Shown: piece by piece, positions 36,417 to 45,755 of the stretch
Layout: each line of letters opens with the position of its first letter
How positions within the stretch are numbered: position 1 is the first letter of the stretch
Source: Delftia sp. PS-11
GTDB lineage: Bacteria > Pseudomonadota > Gammaproteobacteria > Burkholderiales > Burkholderiaceae_C
Direction: 5' to 3'
Length of the DNA: 64,000 nucleotides
Assembly: GCF_029870285.1 (NCBI RefSeq)
Contig: NZ_JACSYA010000027.1
Coordinates: 10,049-74,048 of the forward strand
The notes under the pieces: generated by a model
Seen by the model: only the letters and a program-made list of their open reading frames with translations
Database searches by the model: none
What the model was told of the DNA's origin: nothing
Translations under genes and position numbers: made by a program

Positions 36417-39215
36417 CAGCGCCACAGCCGGTCCTGCCTGCTGCATCTCGCCCGCCAGAGGCTCGGGGCTCAAAGGATAGCGCGTCTTGACGTGGCTTTC
36501 GAAATCCACGACGCCCAGCGGGCGAGAGAACAGGTATCCCTGAAAGTTCAGGCATCTGTTTTGCATCAGGAACTGGTGCTGGCCGGCGTTTTCCACGCCC
36601 TCCGCAATCACATGCAGACCGAGATTGTCGCCCAGGGAAATAATGGTCTGGACGATGGCTGCATCGTTGCTGTCCACAATCACATCCCGCACGAAGGACT
36701 GATCTATCTTCAGCTGATCCAGCGGCAGCCGCTTGATGTACGCCAGCGAGGAATAGCCGGTGCCGAAGTCATCGAGCGAAAAATAGATTCCCAAAGACTT
36801 GAGCTGGCGCATTTTTTCTGCGATCACATCCACATCGTGCGACAGCGAGCTTTCCGTCAATTCGAGCTCGATCTTGCCGGGATCTACCGCTGAGGCAGCA
36901 ATCATCTGGATCAGCTGATCGACAAAATCCGGGTGGTGGAATTGCTGGGAACTGACATTGATGGCAATGCGCAGATGGCACAGGTCCGGATCTTTCTGCC
37001 AGACCGCCAAAGTGGCGCAGGCTTGCTGCAGCACCCAGCTGCCCAGCTGAAAGATGAACCCGTTCTTCTCTGCAATATCGATGAAACGCTGCGGCGCGAT
37101 CAACCCTTTGTAGGGGTGCTGCCAGCGGCACAGCGCTTCCGCGCCGATGATCTGCCCCAGGTGATTGACCTGCGGCTGATACACAAGGAAGAACTGTCCG
37201 CTGGACAGCCCGATGCGCATGTCGTGCTCCAGCGCTGAACGCTCCAGAAGCTCTTTTTGCAATGAGCTGTCATAGAAGCTGAAGGTATTTTTGCCGTTGG
37301 CCTTGGCCTGGTACATGGCGGAGTCGGCTCTGCTGATCAGCTCGCCAATCGCCACCGCCTCTTGCGACACCAGCACAACGCCTACGCTCAGGGAGGTGAA
37401 AAACTCATACTCCTCTATGCGGATGGGATGCGACAGCTCCGTCAGCATGGATTTGCAGATGGACTCAATGACCTGCCTGGCCTCAGCATGGCCAGTGCCG
37501 ATATCCCGGATGAACACGATGAACTCGTCACCGCCAAACCGCGCCACCAGCGCGCCATATCCCACGGCGGCCTGAATACGGGCTGCCACAGTTTTGAGCA
37601 ACGCATCGCCCATGGCATGGCCCCACTGGTCATTGATATTCTTGAAGTTATCGATATCCAGCATCAGCAAGGCGGAGTACCCACCTGGCGCGAGGCTTGC
37701 CAGGATCTCTCGGGCCTGGGCAAGAAAGCTGACCCGGTTAGGCAGGCCTGTCAGGCTGTCAAAAAATGCCAGCTGGTGGATTTTTTTCTCAGCGAGAGCC
37801 CGCTCGGTGATGTCCCGCGAAAGCACGATGAACCGCTCGGAACCTGAGTCCATGTGCGTTTTTCTGGCCACAGACAACTCGAACCAGCGTGGCTGACCCT
37901 GTATTTCCAGCTCGATCCGGGTCCCTGTGCTGCGCCCCTGTGCATGGGCCTCATCGATCGCCATCTTCAAAGCAACTGCCGCCTTGGAGGGCATGACATC
38001 CCAGGCGCTTTTGCCTATCAGCTGCTCCGGAGGCAAGAGCAGATCATCGCCGTTGGCGGTACGCAGCTGCAGGTAGCGCACATCCTGATCCATCTCGAAC
38101 AGCAAATCAGGGATGGCATTGAGGGTATCGCTCATTTCTCCGGCAATTCTTCGCATGCGGGCCGTCATGTCAAACGCAAGACGCTCCGCACGGTAGCGCG
38201 CCGTCATCAGCAAATAGGCAATCATGCCCATGCAAATGCCTAGCAGGCATCCAGCCATGGCAATCCAGGAGTGGGAGTTGCCCATGTACTGCGCAATGAA
38301 ACTCGAAGGTGCATCAACATGAAAGACCCAGTCCCTGCCGGCAAATCGCGTGACTTCCCGAATGGAATACTGCGCCCCGGTCATGGCCGCCTGGGCCAGT
38401 GCAACAGGCTCTCCATTTGCATAGGCACTCAGGACTTGCAGACCGTCTTGTGCGCCATCCATGAAGCGAAGCTGCAAACCGGACTGCAGGGATTTTCCGA
38501 GCGGCGCCAGCAGATCGGCCAGCCGGAACGACAGCACCACCCAGCCCTCGGGCCCCTGGGGCCAGGCTGCAGCGCCCTCGGTCGTGTCCGAAGGCTCATA
38601 TACCGGCAGGAACAGCGTGTACCCCAGATGCTGTATGCCATCGGCAGGGTCGGTGAGCTGGGTCTTGCCTCCGGCAACCAATTGCCGGGTTTCCGCCGCC
38701 ATGCGCGCCGGCACGCGGCTGAGCGGGTCGGCCAGGATGTCCTGGCCGATGGTCCGGGAGATGGATTGCGCCGGAGCCATGTACAGCAAAGGCGCATACT
38801 CCGAGCCTGCCGGCCCGGTTTCCAGCGGGGACTTTTTCAGCAGCAGCTGCGATGACCGCTCCACGGCATCGGTGCTGGAGACCAGCCAGGCGACCCCCAC
38901 ATTGTGCAGACCTGGCGTGACATGGGGCAGGTTCAGCGAGGCGGTAAAGGACTTGAACTCCTCTGCGGTCACCGCCTCGGAGCCCTCGATGAACCCCTTG
39001 ACGCTGCGGGCCACCAGATCGAACGCGTTGAACTGATTGACCAGCAGGACCGATGCCTGCTGCGCTTCCTGGCGCAGCGTCGCATCCAGGTCGCGGCGCT
39101 GTGCATCTTCCACGCGCAGCCAGTAGGCAAGGCAGATGCCAAAGGCCAGCAATGCGACGATCACCGCCGCCGCGAAAGCCTTCACTTCGAAATGGGTCTG
39201 CTCCTGCTTTTCCAT
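36396..39215 (-). CDS. CHASE-PAS-GGDEF-EAL membrane c-di-GMP enzyme
   Basis: The 939-residue protein has a membrane helix at about 12-32, a periplasmic CHASE-type sensor to about 305, a second helix (SWIAMAGCLLGICMGMIAYLL, about 316-336), a PAS domain, then GGDEF and EAL domains. RFGGDEF is intact and no RxxD inhibitory site is seen five residues before it. The EAL set is also complete: AEALCRW, ELTESSL, DDFGTGYSS, KIDQSFV, AEGVEN and FQGYLFSRP. It may therefore both make and degrade c-di-GMP. The start at 39215 is chosen over 39275 for the transmembrane topology. Overlap with the HD-GYP gene is 21 bp, convergent. Confidence 0.92.
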   Translation of the reverse strand: MEKQEQTHFEVKAFAAAVIVALLAFGICLAYWLRVEDAQRRDLDATLRQEAQQASVLLVNQFNAFDLVARSVKGFIEGSEAVTAEEFKSFTASLNLPHVTPGLHNVGVAWLVSSTDAVERSSQLLLKKSPLETGPAGSEYAPLLYMAPAQSISRTIGQDILADPLSRVPARMAAETRQLVAGGKTQLTDPADGIQHLGYTLFLPVYEPSDTTEGAAAWPQGPEGWVVLSFRLADLLAPLGKSLQSGLQLRFMDGAQDGLQVLSAYANGEPVALAQAAMTGAQYSIREVTRFAGRDWVFHVDAPSSFIAQYMGNSHSWIAMAGCLLGICMGMIAYLLMTARYRAERLAFDMTARMRRIAGEMSDTLNAIPDLLFEMDQDVRYLQLRTANGDDLLLPPEQLIGKSAWDVMPSKAAVALKMAIDEAHAQGRSTGTRIELEIQGQPRWFELSVARKTHMDSGSERFIVLSRDITERALAEKKIHQLAFFDSLTGLPNRVSFLAQAREILASLAPGGYSALLMLDIDNFKNINDQWGHAMGDALLKTVAARIQAAVGYGALVARFGGDEFIVFIRDIGTGHAEARQVIESICKSMLTELSHPIRIEEYEFFTSLSVGVVLVSQEAVAIGELISRADSAMYQAKANGKNTFSFYDSSLQKELLERSALEHDMRIGLSSGQFFLVYQPQVNHLGQIIGAEALCRWQHPYKGLIAPQRFIDIAEKNGFIFQLGSWVLQQACATLAVWQKDPDLCHLRIAINVSSQQFHHPDFVDQLIQMIAASAVDPGKIELELTESSLSHDVDVIAEKMRQLKSLGIYFSLDDFGTGYSSLAYIKRLPLDQLKIDQSFVRDVIVDSNDAAIVQTIISLGDNLGLHVIAEGVENAGQHQFLMQNRCLNFQGYLFSRPLGVVDFESHVKTRYPLSPEPLAGEMQQAGPAVALSHPAHP

Positions 39216-39413
39216 ACTACGAATATTTCTATTCAGTCCAGTGCGTTCATGCAAGATCGTGCCGGGCCAGGGCAACGGCTTACCGCCCAGCGAAGCGGTT
39301 CACGGTGGATTGCCACAGGCTACAGATACTGTTGCCAAATGTCACCACACCCTTGGCGCAAGCACAACAGGTTTTTCAATAGGAAAAGAAAATCCAGTGC
39401 GTTGCAAAAGACG

Positions 39414-39436
39414 CGGCGGACTGCGCATGTCCGCCG
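39414..39436 (-). terminator. Hairpin downstream of the frameshifted chemoreceptor
   Basis: CGGCGGAC (39414-39421) and GTCCGCCG (39429-39436) form a perfect 8-bp stem with a 7-base loop. Read on the minus strand it is followed by CGTCTTTTGC. It lies 124 bp past the chemoreceptor stop in the 344-bp gap before the GGDEF-EAL start; the rest of that gap shows no gene and should include the GGDEF-EAL promoter. Confidence 0.5.
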
Positions 39437-39559
39437 GGAAGGAAAAAATCGGCTATCCGCAAGGGGTGGCATTGGGAAGATGCCCGAATTGACCAAGCGA
39501 ATGAAGCCGATGAAGGTGGCACCGTTGTGTGCCGCCCGTATTTTGATGTCAGCGCATCG

Positions 39560-41259
39560 TCAGAAACTGGTCCACTCCTTCTCCTGGGCACTGCCTGTGC
39601 CTTGCGCCAGTGCGGCTCTGGCTGGCTGCTGCGCCTGCGCCACCGCATGGCTTTGCGGCTTGACCGCTGTCTTGCGGGGCGCTGGCGACACCGGCGCAGT
39701 CTGCGCGCCATGGCGCATCTTGAAGGTCGCCACCAGTTGCGCCAGCGTCGCCGCCTGCTGCTCCAGGCTGCCTGCAGCAGCCGTGCTTTCTTCCACCAGC
39801 GCGGCGTTTTGCTGCGTCATCTGGTCGAGCTGGCTGACGGCTTCGCCCACTTGGCGGATGCCCTGAGACTGCTCGTGCGAGGCGTTGGAGATTTCCGTGA
39901 TCATCGTATCCACGCTGCGCACCTGCTCGACGATGCGTCCCATCTGCTCGCCTGCGCGCGTGGCCACCTCGGCGCCCTGCCCCACTTTTTGCAGGTTCGC
40001 GGCGATCAGGTCCTTGATTTCCTTGGCGGCGGTCGCACTTCGCTGGGCCAGCGAACGCACCTCGCCCGCCACCACCGCAAAGCCCCGGCCCTGCTCGCCG
40101 GCACGCGCCGCTTCCACGGCGGCGTTGAGCGCCAGGATATTGGTCTGGAAGGCAATGCCATCGATGACATTGGTGATCTCGGCGATCTTGCGCGACGCTT
40201 CGGTGATCTCCTGCATGGTGAGCACCACCAGGGCCACCGATTCACCACCCTGCACGGCAGCGGCCGAGGCTTCGGACGCCACCTGGTTGGCCTGCCGTGC
40301 CGTGTCGGCATTGGTATGCACGGTGGCCGTCATCTCCTCCATGGACGAGGCGGCCTGCTGCAGGTTGCTGGCCTGCTGCTCGGTGCGCTGGCTCAGGTCC
40401 AGGCTGCCGGCGGCAATCTGGCTGGAGCCGGTGGCGATGCTGTCGCTGCTGTGGCGCACGCGGATGATGATCTCGCTGAGCTTGTCGTTCATGTCGCGCA
40501 TGGCATCCAGCAACTGGGCAGGCTCATCGTGGCCATGCACATCGATGGTTGCCGTCAGATCGCCAGCCGCCACGGTACGGGCCACCTGAACGGCCTGGCG
40601 CAGCGGCTCGGTGATGGAGCGTGTGATGTACCAGGACAGAAAGGCGCCGACTGCCACGGAGATGGCCAGCATGCCGGCCAGCAGGTACAGGGCCAACGTG
40701 TAGTCATGCTCTGCATCGATGGTGGCGGCATGGCCGCCGTCCATGTTCAGCTTGACGGCTTCAGCGACCACACATCCAGAAACTGCAGAAAAGCCTTGGC
40801 CGTCTCGCCTGTGGCCATTGCCTTGGCGCCTGCCTCATCACCCGCATTGGACAAAGCCAGCATTTTCTCGTCCAGCGCCACAAACGCATCCCAGCTCGTG
40901 CGCATGCGGCTGTAGATCTCGCGTTCATGGGGCGAGGCAATCAGCTTTTCGTAGGTAGCAAACAGGGCCGGAATCACCTTGTCTTTATTTTTGCGGTACC
41001 GGGCTTCCTGCACCTGCTTTTTCTCGGCGGAATCTTCAATCACATGGCGCTGGCTGACGCGGCGCACCTCATTGGTCGCCCCACTGATGGAAGCCAGCAC
41101 CTCGACGGAAGGCAGCCAGTTGGTGCCCAGGTCGTTGGCGTTGAACTGTACGCGCTGGATTTGCAGCGCACCAATTCCACCGACCATGATGAGAAGCGCC
41201 AGGAGCAGGCCGAAGGCCAGCGTCAGCCGGGCACGGATGGAGATTTGTCTGATGAACAT
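39560..41259 (-). pseudogene. Methyl-accepting chemotaxis protein, split by a frameshift
   Basis: Two overlapping minus-strand frames encode one chemoreceptor. The first (41259 down to 40747, MFIRQISIRARLTLAFGLLLALL) has the first membrane helix and a four-helix-bundle sensor, then runs out after AKAFLQFLD. The second (to 39560) resumes with [28 protein letters not shown], the second membrane helix, HAMP, and the signalling hairpin, and ends EWTSF, which resembles the NWETF CheR/CheB tether. The join falls at a short CACACA tract near 40768-40775, consistent with a two-base gain or one-base loss. Start is 41259. A sequencing error at that tract is the alternative to a real pseudogene. Confidence 0.88.
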
Positions 41260-41562
41260 GCAGGGGCCTTGTAGTTCTGGCAATTCTAATGAAACCGAAT
41301 GTCAATTTCATGGTGTTTCACGTCCATGCCCTTGATTTCTATTAAGAAAAGAAAAAAGGAATGCATACCATTCCCATGTGCACAATCAATCCGCATGCAT
41401 GTTAGCGCATGGATTTCAATGGGCTGCACAGAACCAATATGGTTTGCATGGTTTGATACGAAGGCTTGAAATATGGTCATCGCACGCCTGTCCAGAAGCT
41501 GCGGCATGGGCACAGGCAGCCGCCCTCTTGCAGCCTGCAATTTCATGCATAAAATCCATAAC

Positions 41563-42255
41563 ATGTACAAAAAAGAATCTCCTGCACGCACGCCGCCCCT
41601 GGTGGAGCAGGCGTTTGCACAATTGCGCCAGGATGTGCTGAGCGGCAACTACGCAGCAGGAGCCAAACTCAAGCTCGATGAACTGCAGACAGCCTATGGC
41701 TTTTCCAGCAGCCCTCTGCGCGAGGCACTGAGCCGCCTGGCCCAGGAAGGGCTGGTGCGGGCTGACGAGCGGCGAGGCTTTCGCGTGGCGGCCATCTCCC
41801 AGGAAGACCTGGACGACATCACCCGCATGCGGGTCATGCTCGATGTCCAGGCGCTGCGCGAATCCATCGCCGAAGGCGATGACGACTGGGAGGCTGCCGT
41901 GCTGTCCGCCTTCCACCGCCTGGAGAAGCTCGAAGGCCGGCTCAGCGATGGCCCCGTGCACCTGGACTCGGACTGGACCGTGCTGCATACGGCCTTTCAC
42001 ATGTCGCTGCTGTCTGCCTGCCCGTCCGAGCGTCTGCGTGCAATGAGTGCGAGCCTCTTCGACCAGGCCGAGCGCTATCGCCGTTATTCGGCACGCACGC
42101 GCCAGACATCGCGGCGCAAGTCGGATGAGCACCGCCAGCTCATGGATGCCGCACTGCGGCGCGATGCCGAAACCGCCTGCGCGCTGCTGCAGGAGCACAT
42201 CCTGAGCACCCAGCGCAATGTGACGGCCGCACTGGCCCTCTCCCCGGCCGCCTGA
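41563..42255 (+). CDS. GntR-family transcriptional regulator
   Basis: The 230-residue protein has an N-terminal winged helix (LVEQAFAQLRQDVLSGNYAAGAKLKLDELQTAYGFSSSPLREALSRLAQEGLV) and an FCD-type all-helical effector domain (DLDDITRMRVMLDVQALRESI, HTAFHMSLLSAC, EHRQLMDAAL). It probably controls the FAH cluster downstream. TTGCAG (41528-41533) and TAAAAT (41550-41555) with a 16-base spacer form a promoter whose start would fall at about the ATG, suggesting a leaderless message. ATGCATAAAA at 41545-41554 overlaps the -10 and recurs before the FAH gene, so it may be autorepressed. An ATG at 41545 is an alternative start. Confidence 0.88.
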   Translation: MYKKESPARTPPLVEQAFAQLRQDVLSGNYAAGAKLKLDELQTAYGFSSSPLREALSRLAQEGLVRADERRGFRVAAISQEDLDDITRMRVMLDVQALRESIAEGDDDWEAAVLSAFHRLEKLEGRLSDGPVHLDSDWTVLHTAFHMSLLSACPSERLRAMSASLFDQAERYRRYSARTRQTSRRKSDEHRQLMDAALRRDAETACALLQEHILSTQRNVTAALALSPAA

Positions 42256-42475
42256 GAACGCGCCTGCGGCCGATGCCGCAGCCACGCCATCCCCCTGGCG
42301 CACTCTGCACACCTTCTTTGGCACGTGTCTGCTGCACGTGCAAGCTGCGCGTGCCTGCCCGCGCAGCCTCTCTCACCTCATCCACCCCTCCTTCCGCCTC
42401 TCCCCTGCCCGCCCGGGGGCAGGAATTTTTGCGTCCAAAATTCACGCATAGTATTAACCACTACGCACATTTTAT

Positions 42476-42491
42476 TTTTTATGCATAAAAA
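42476..42491. promoter_or_regulatory. 16-bp palindrome before the FAH operon, GntR operator candidate
   Basis: TTTTTATGCATAAAAA is a perfect palindrome 82 bp before the FAH-family gene. Its right part, ATGCATAAAA, is identical to the sequence at 41545-41554 at the gntR promoter. Two copies of the same word at the two promoters of this locus suggest the GntR binding site. The rest of the 318-bp gap is not coding. Confidence 0.55.
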
Positions 42492-42573
42492 TACCGTCAT
42501 GCACAAAGCATAAACAACCGGGCAGGAACATGCCACCCGGCTGCCACTTTTCTCATCTGTTGGAAGGAAACCC

Positions 42574-43434
42574 ATGAAACTGATGTCCTACTCGCTCGCC
42601 GGCCGTGAAACCTGGGGGGTTGTCATTGGCGACGGTGTGGCCGAGCTGGCCACGCGCACCGGCCATGCCACGCTGGCTGACTTCATCGCCAGCCCCGACT
42701 TCGCACGGCGCGATGCGCTGGTGCAAGGACTGCAGGCCGAAGCGCAGCTGACCGATGTGGTCTATCTGCCCGTGATTACGCGCCCCGAAAAAATCATCTG
42801 CGCCGTGCGCAACTACATGGACCACCACCAGGAGGTGCTTGCCGCCGGCATGCAGCGCGAGCTGTCCGAGCAGCCACCGATCTTTCTGCGGGTCTGGCGC
42901 TCCCAGACCGCGCACCAGGGGCCCATCATCCGCCCCCGGGTCTCCGACTCCCTGGACTGGGAAGGCGAACTGGCCGTGGTCATCGGCCAGGGCGGGCGCG
43001 ACATCTCCGAGGCCGATGCCTGGGACCATATCGCGGGATACAGCTGCTACAACGATGCCAGCGTGCGCGAGTGGCAGTTCCACGCCAAGCAGATCGCCTC
43101 GGGCAAGAACTTCGAGTCCACGGGCGCCTTCGGCCCCTGGATGGTGACGGCCGACGAAATCGCACCAGGGCGTGAACTGAAGCTGGAGACCCGGCTCAAT
43201 GGCGAGGTGGTGCAGTCCAGCCATACAGGCCACATGATTTTTTCCGTTCCCCGCCTCATTGCCTATGCATCGACCATCTTCACCCTGTCGCCGGGCGATG
43301 TGATTGCCACCGGCACGCCGGCCGGCGTGGGATGGAGCAAGAAGCCGCCCCGCTTCATGCAGCACGGCGATGTGGTGGAAGTGGAGATCGAAGGCATCGG
43401 CCTGCTGCGCAACCCGGTGGTCGCGCAGAACTGA
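42574..43434 (+). CDS. Fumarylacetoacetate hydrolase-family protein
   Basis: The 286-residue protein belongs to the FAH superfamily, whose members hydrolyse, decarboxylate or hydrate beta-keto acids in aromatic and related catabolism. The C-terminal catalytic domain shows the acidic metal set in DWEGELAVVIG and YSCYNDASVREWQ, plus GKNFESTGAFGPWMVTADEI and SPGDVIATGTPAGVG. It follows AAGGAAA and is the first gene of a four-gene cluster with a Bug protein, an amino-acid-synthesis-family protein and a VOC enzyme, under the GntR regulator. The substrate is unknown. Confidence 0.9.
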   Translation: MKLMSYSLAGRETWGVVIGDGVAELATRTGHATLADFIASPDFARRDALVQGLQAEAQLTDVVYLPVITRPEKIICAVRNYMDHHQEVLAAGMQRELSEQPPIFLRVWRSQTAHQGPIIRPRVSDSLDWEGELAVVIGQGGRDISEADAWDHIAGYSCYNDASVREWQFHAKQIASGKNFESTGAFGPWMVTADEIAPGRELKLETRLNGEVVQSSHTGHMIFSVPRLIAYASTIFTLSPGDVIATGTPAGVGWSKKPPRFMQHGDVVEVEIEGIGLLRNPVVAQN

Positions 43435-43520
43435 GCGCCTTTCCGTCCAGACCGCACGCTGCCATCCACTACGCAGGGTAGAGACCGGCCCCATGGCGGC
43501 CGCCGCCCACGGAGACATAC

Positions 43521-44495
43521 ATGCAAAGAAGACAGATTCTTGCCGCCGCCTGCGGGGCCGCTTCGCTGGGCCTGCCGGCCCTGCCGCTGCGGGCCCAGGG
43601 CTACCCGGAGCGCGCCCTCAAGCTCTACCAGGGCTACGCGCCCGGCGGCAACGCCGATGCGATTGCCCGCGCACTGGGAACCGAGATGGGCAAGACGCTG
43701 GGCCAGCCCGTGGTGGTCGAGGCGCAGACCGGCGCAGGCGGCACGATTGCCGCGACCACCGTCGCACGGGCCCGGCCCGACGGCCATACGCTGCTGCTGG
43801 CCACCGGCGGGCACGCCGTGGCCGCCGCGATCTACCAGAGTCTGCCCTACCGGTCCGTGGCCGACTTCGAAATGGTCTCTACCGTCACCCACTTCCCCTT
43901 TCTGCTGGTTGTCTCAACCCAGTCCAGGCTGGCGGGGCTGCGTGACGTCATCGCCAGTGCGAAGGCATCCCCCGGCACCATGGCCTATGGCACGGCAGGC
44001 GTGGGCTCCACCCACCATCTGGCCGGCGAGCTGCTGGCCCGGATGGCGGGCGTGAGTCTGCTGCACGTGCCTTACCGGGGCGATACGGCATCGCTCACCG
44101 CGTTGCTGGCCGGAGATGTGCCCTGCATCATCGCGCCGCCGACGGCGGTCATGGCCCATATCCAGTCCGGCAGGCTGCGCGCGATTGCCACCACGGGCGC
44201 CCAGCGCTGGGCCGGCCGGCCCAGCGTGCCCACGGTGGCCGAACAAGGCGTGCCCGGCTATGACGTGCGCTCCTGGGCCGGCCTGATGGCGCCATCGGGC
44301 ACGCCACGCACCGTGGTGGAACGCCTCAACGCCGAAGTGACGCGCGCGCTGCAGACCGCCGCCGTGCGCCAGCGGCTGGAAGACATCGGCGGCGAAGCCC
44401 GTGCGAGCACGCCAGAGGAGATGAAGTCCATGGTCGTCAATGAAATCGAAAAATGGCAGCAACTCGTTGCCGAAGCCAGGATACCCCGGCAATAA
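43521..44495 (+). CDS. Bug-family tripartite tricarboxylate receptor protein
   Basis: A 324-residue periplasmic binding protein. The signal peptide is MQRRQILAAACGAASLG with cleavage near LRAQ. Hallmarks are LYQGYAPGGNADAIARALG, VVVEAQTGAGGTIAATTVA, GVGSTHHLAGELLA and LLHVPYRGDTASLTALLAG. It probably captures the carboxylate degraded by the cluster. The start follows GGAGACATAC. As with the Bug gene at 19938, no TctAB membrane partner is encoded nearby. Confidence 0.9.
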   Translation: MQRRQILAAACGAASLGLPALPLRAQGYPERALKLYQGYAPGGNADAIARALGTEMGKTLGQPVVVEAQTGAGGTIAATTVARARPDGHTLLLATGGHAVAAAIYQSLPYRSVADFEMVSTVTHFPFLLVVSTQSRLAGLRDVIASAKASPGTMAYGTAGVGSTHHLAGELLARMAGVSLLHVPYRGDTASLTALLAGDVPCIIAPPTAVMAHIQSGRLRAIATTGAQRWAGRPSVPTVAEQGVPGYDVRSWAGLMAPSGTPRTVVERLNAEVTRALQTAAVRQRLEDIGGEARASTPEEMKSMVVNEIEKWQQLVAEARIPRQ

Positions 44496-44541
44496 GCCCT
44501 TCTGACTGCATCCATACCGCAAACCAACCAAGAGTCCCGAC

Positions 44542-45120
44542 ATGAGCCTGATCGCCATTCGCAAACGCAGTCTGAATATCGAAACCATCTACCACGAAGG
44601 CGGACCCGCGCCGCAGCAGCCGCTGCGCGTGGCCTCGGCCTGCGCCGTGATCCGCAACCCCTACGCGGGCCACCATGAGCCCGATCTGATGCCCTTCATG
44701 GCCGAGCTGCGCAGCCTGGGCGAGCAGCTGGCGCAGGAACTGGTGGACACCCTGAGCAAGGACCAGGTCCAGGCCTATGGCAAGGCCGCCATCGTCGGCG
44801 TCCATGGGGAGCTGGAGCATGGCGCCGTCTGGCATGAAGCAGGCGGCTGGGCCATGCGCCAGGTCCTGGGCGAGCCCAAGGCCATCGTGCCGGCAGCCAA
44901 GGCCGTGGCTGCCACCGGATACCGCCTGATGATGCCGCTGCACTATATCCACGCAGCCTATGTGCGCAGCCATTTCAACAGCACCGAGGTCGGCATCCAG
45001 GACGCGCCGCGTCCTGACGAAATCCTGTTCGCGCTGGCCATGGCCGATGGCGGACGCATCCACTCGCGCCTGGGCGGACTGACGCGTGAGCAGGTCAGTG
45101 TCCATGACGGCCAGCGCTGA
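44542..45120 (+). CDS. Amino acid synthesis-family protein (DUF1185)
   Basis: The 192-residue protein matches the bacterial amino-acid-synthesis family (formerly DUF1185) by RVASACAVIRNPYAGHHEPDLMPFM, KAAIVGVHGELEHGAVWHEAGGWAMRQVLG and the C-terminal RPDEILFALAMADGGRIHSRLGGL. The family name is historical; a biosynthetic role is not established, and it often sits in catabolic clusters with Bug proteins. It lies 46 bp after the Bug gene and its end overlaps the next gene by 17 bp. Confidence 0.83.
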   Translation: MSLIAIRKRSLNIETIYHEGGPAPQQPLRVASACAVIRNPYAGHHEPDLMPFMAELRSLGEQLAQELVDTLSKDQVQAYGKAAIVGVHGELEHGAVWHEAGGWAMRQVLGEPKAIVPAAKAVAATGYRLMMPLHYIHAAYVRSHFNSTEVGIQDAPRPDEILFALAMADGGRIHSRLGGLTREQVSVHDGQR

Positions 45121-45706
45121 CGCCAGGCACGCCATGCACACAGCCTATTGCGCCAACCTTGCGCACTGCGGCATCTTCTGCCGCGACCTGGAGGCCATGA
45201 AAGCCTTTTATTGCGGCGTGTTCGACATGCAGGAGACCGACCGGGGCCAGGGCGTGACTTTCCGCTTCGACATCGTCTTCCTGAGCGGACGCGAGGAACA
45301 GCACCACCAGCTGGCGCTGGCCGGCGGACGCGGCCTGCAGACCCCCAGCACAGTGATGCAGCTGTCCTTCAAGGTCCAGTGCCTGGACCATCTGCGGGAA
45401 GCGCGCCGCAGGGCCCTGGCCCTGGGCGCCACGCAGATGCGTGGGCTCAACCATGGCAATGCGCTATCCATCTATTGCCTGGACCCCGAGGAAAACACGG
45501 TAGAGGTCTACCTCGACACGCCCTGGTACGTGAGCCAGCCCCATGGCGACCCGCTGGATCTGGACCTGGACGACGAGGCCATATGGGTCCAGACCGAACG
45601 CCTGGTGCACTCCGACCCCAGCTTCATGCCGGTCGACGAGTGGCGCCGCCAGTTCGTGCTGCGCGGGCAGGCGCTCAAGCAGGCAGCAGGGACCGCAGGC
45701 GGCTGA
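45104..45706 (+). CDS. VOC-family dioxygenase/glyoxalase-like protein
   Basis: The 200-residue protein has the vicinal-oxygen-chelate fold: NLAHCGIFCRDLEAMKAFYCGVFDM as first module and IYCLDPEENTVEVYLDTPWYVSQP as the second metal-binding part (Glu in ENTVEVYLD, His in LAHCGIF). It resembles extradiol ring-cleavage dioxygenase relatives. It overlaps the preceding gene by 17 bp and a GTG at 45086 is an alternative start. As the last gene of the GntR/FAH cluster it probably carries out one step of the same pathway. Confidence 0.83.
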   Translation: MTASADARHAMHTAYCANLAHCGIFCRDLEAMKAFYCGVFDMQETDRGQGVTFRFDIVFLSGREEQHHQLALAGGRGLQTPSTVMQLSFKVQCLDHLREARRRALALGATQMRGLNHGNALSIYCLDPEENTVEVYLDTPWYVSQPHGDPLDLDLDDEAIWVQTERLVHSDPSFMPVDEWRRQFVLRGQALKQAAGTAGG

Positions 45707-45718
45707 AGCCTGCGCTGG

Positions 45719-45747
45719 TTGCCGCAGGGCGTTGCGCAGGCCATAAT
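45719..45747 (+). promoter_or_regulatory. Sigma-70-like promoter, leaderless arrangement
   Basis: TTGCCG (45719-45724), a 17-base spacer and CATAAT (45742-45747) lie just before the ATG at 45756. Transcription would start at about 45754-45756, giving a message with almost no leader. The only purine-rich stretch before the ATG (GGCAGG) is too close to act as a ribosome site. Confidence 0.5.
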
Positions 45748-45755
45748 GGCAGGCT

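Noticed and set aside
42256..42573. Small open frames between gntR and the FAH gene
   Set aside because: They are Pro/Cys-rich, lack ribosome sites, and overlap the palindromic promoter region.
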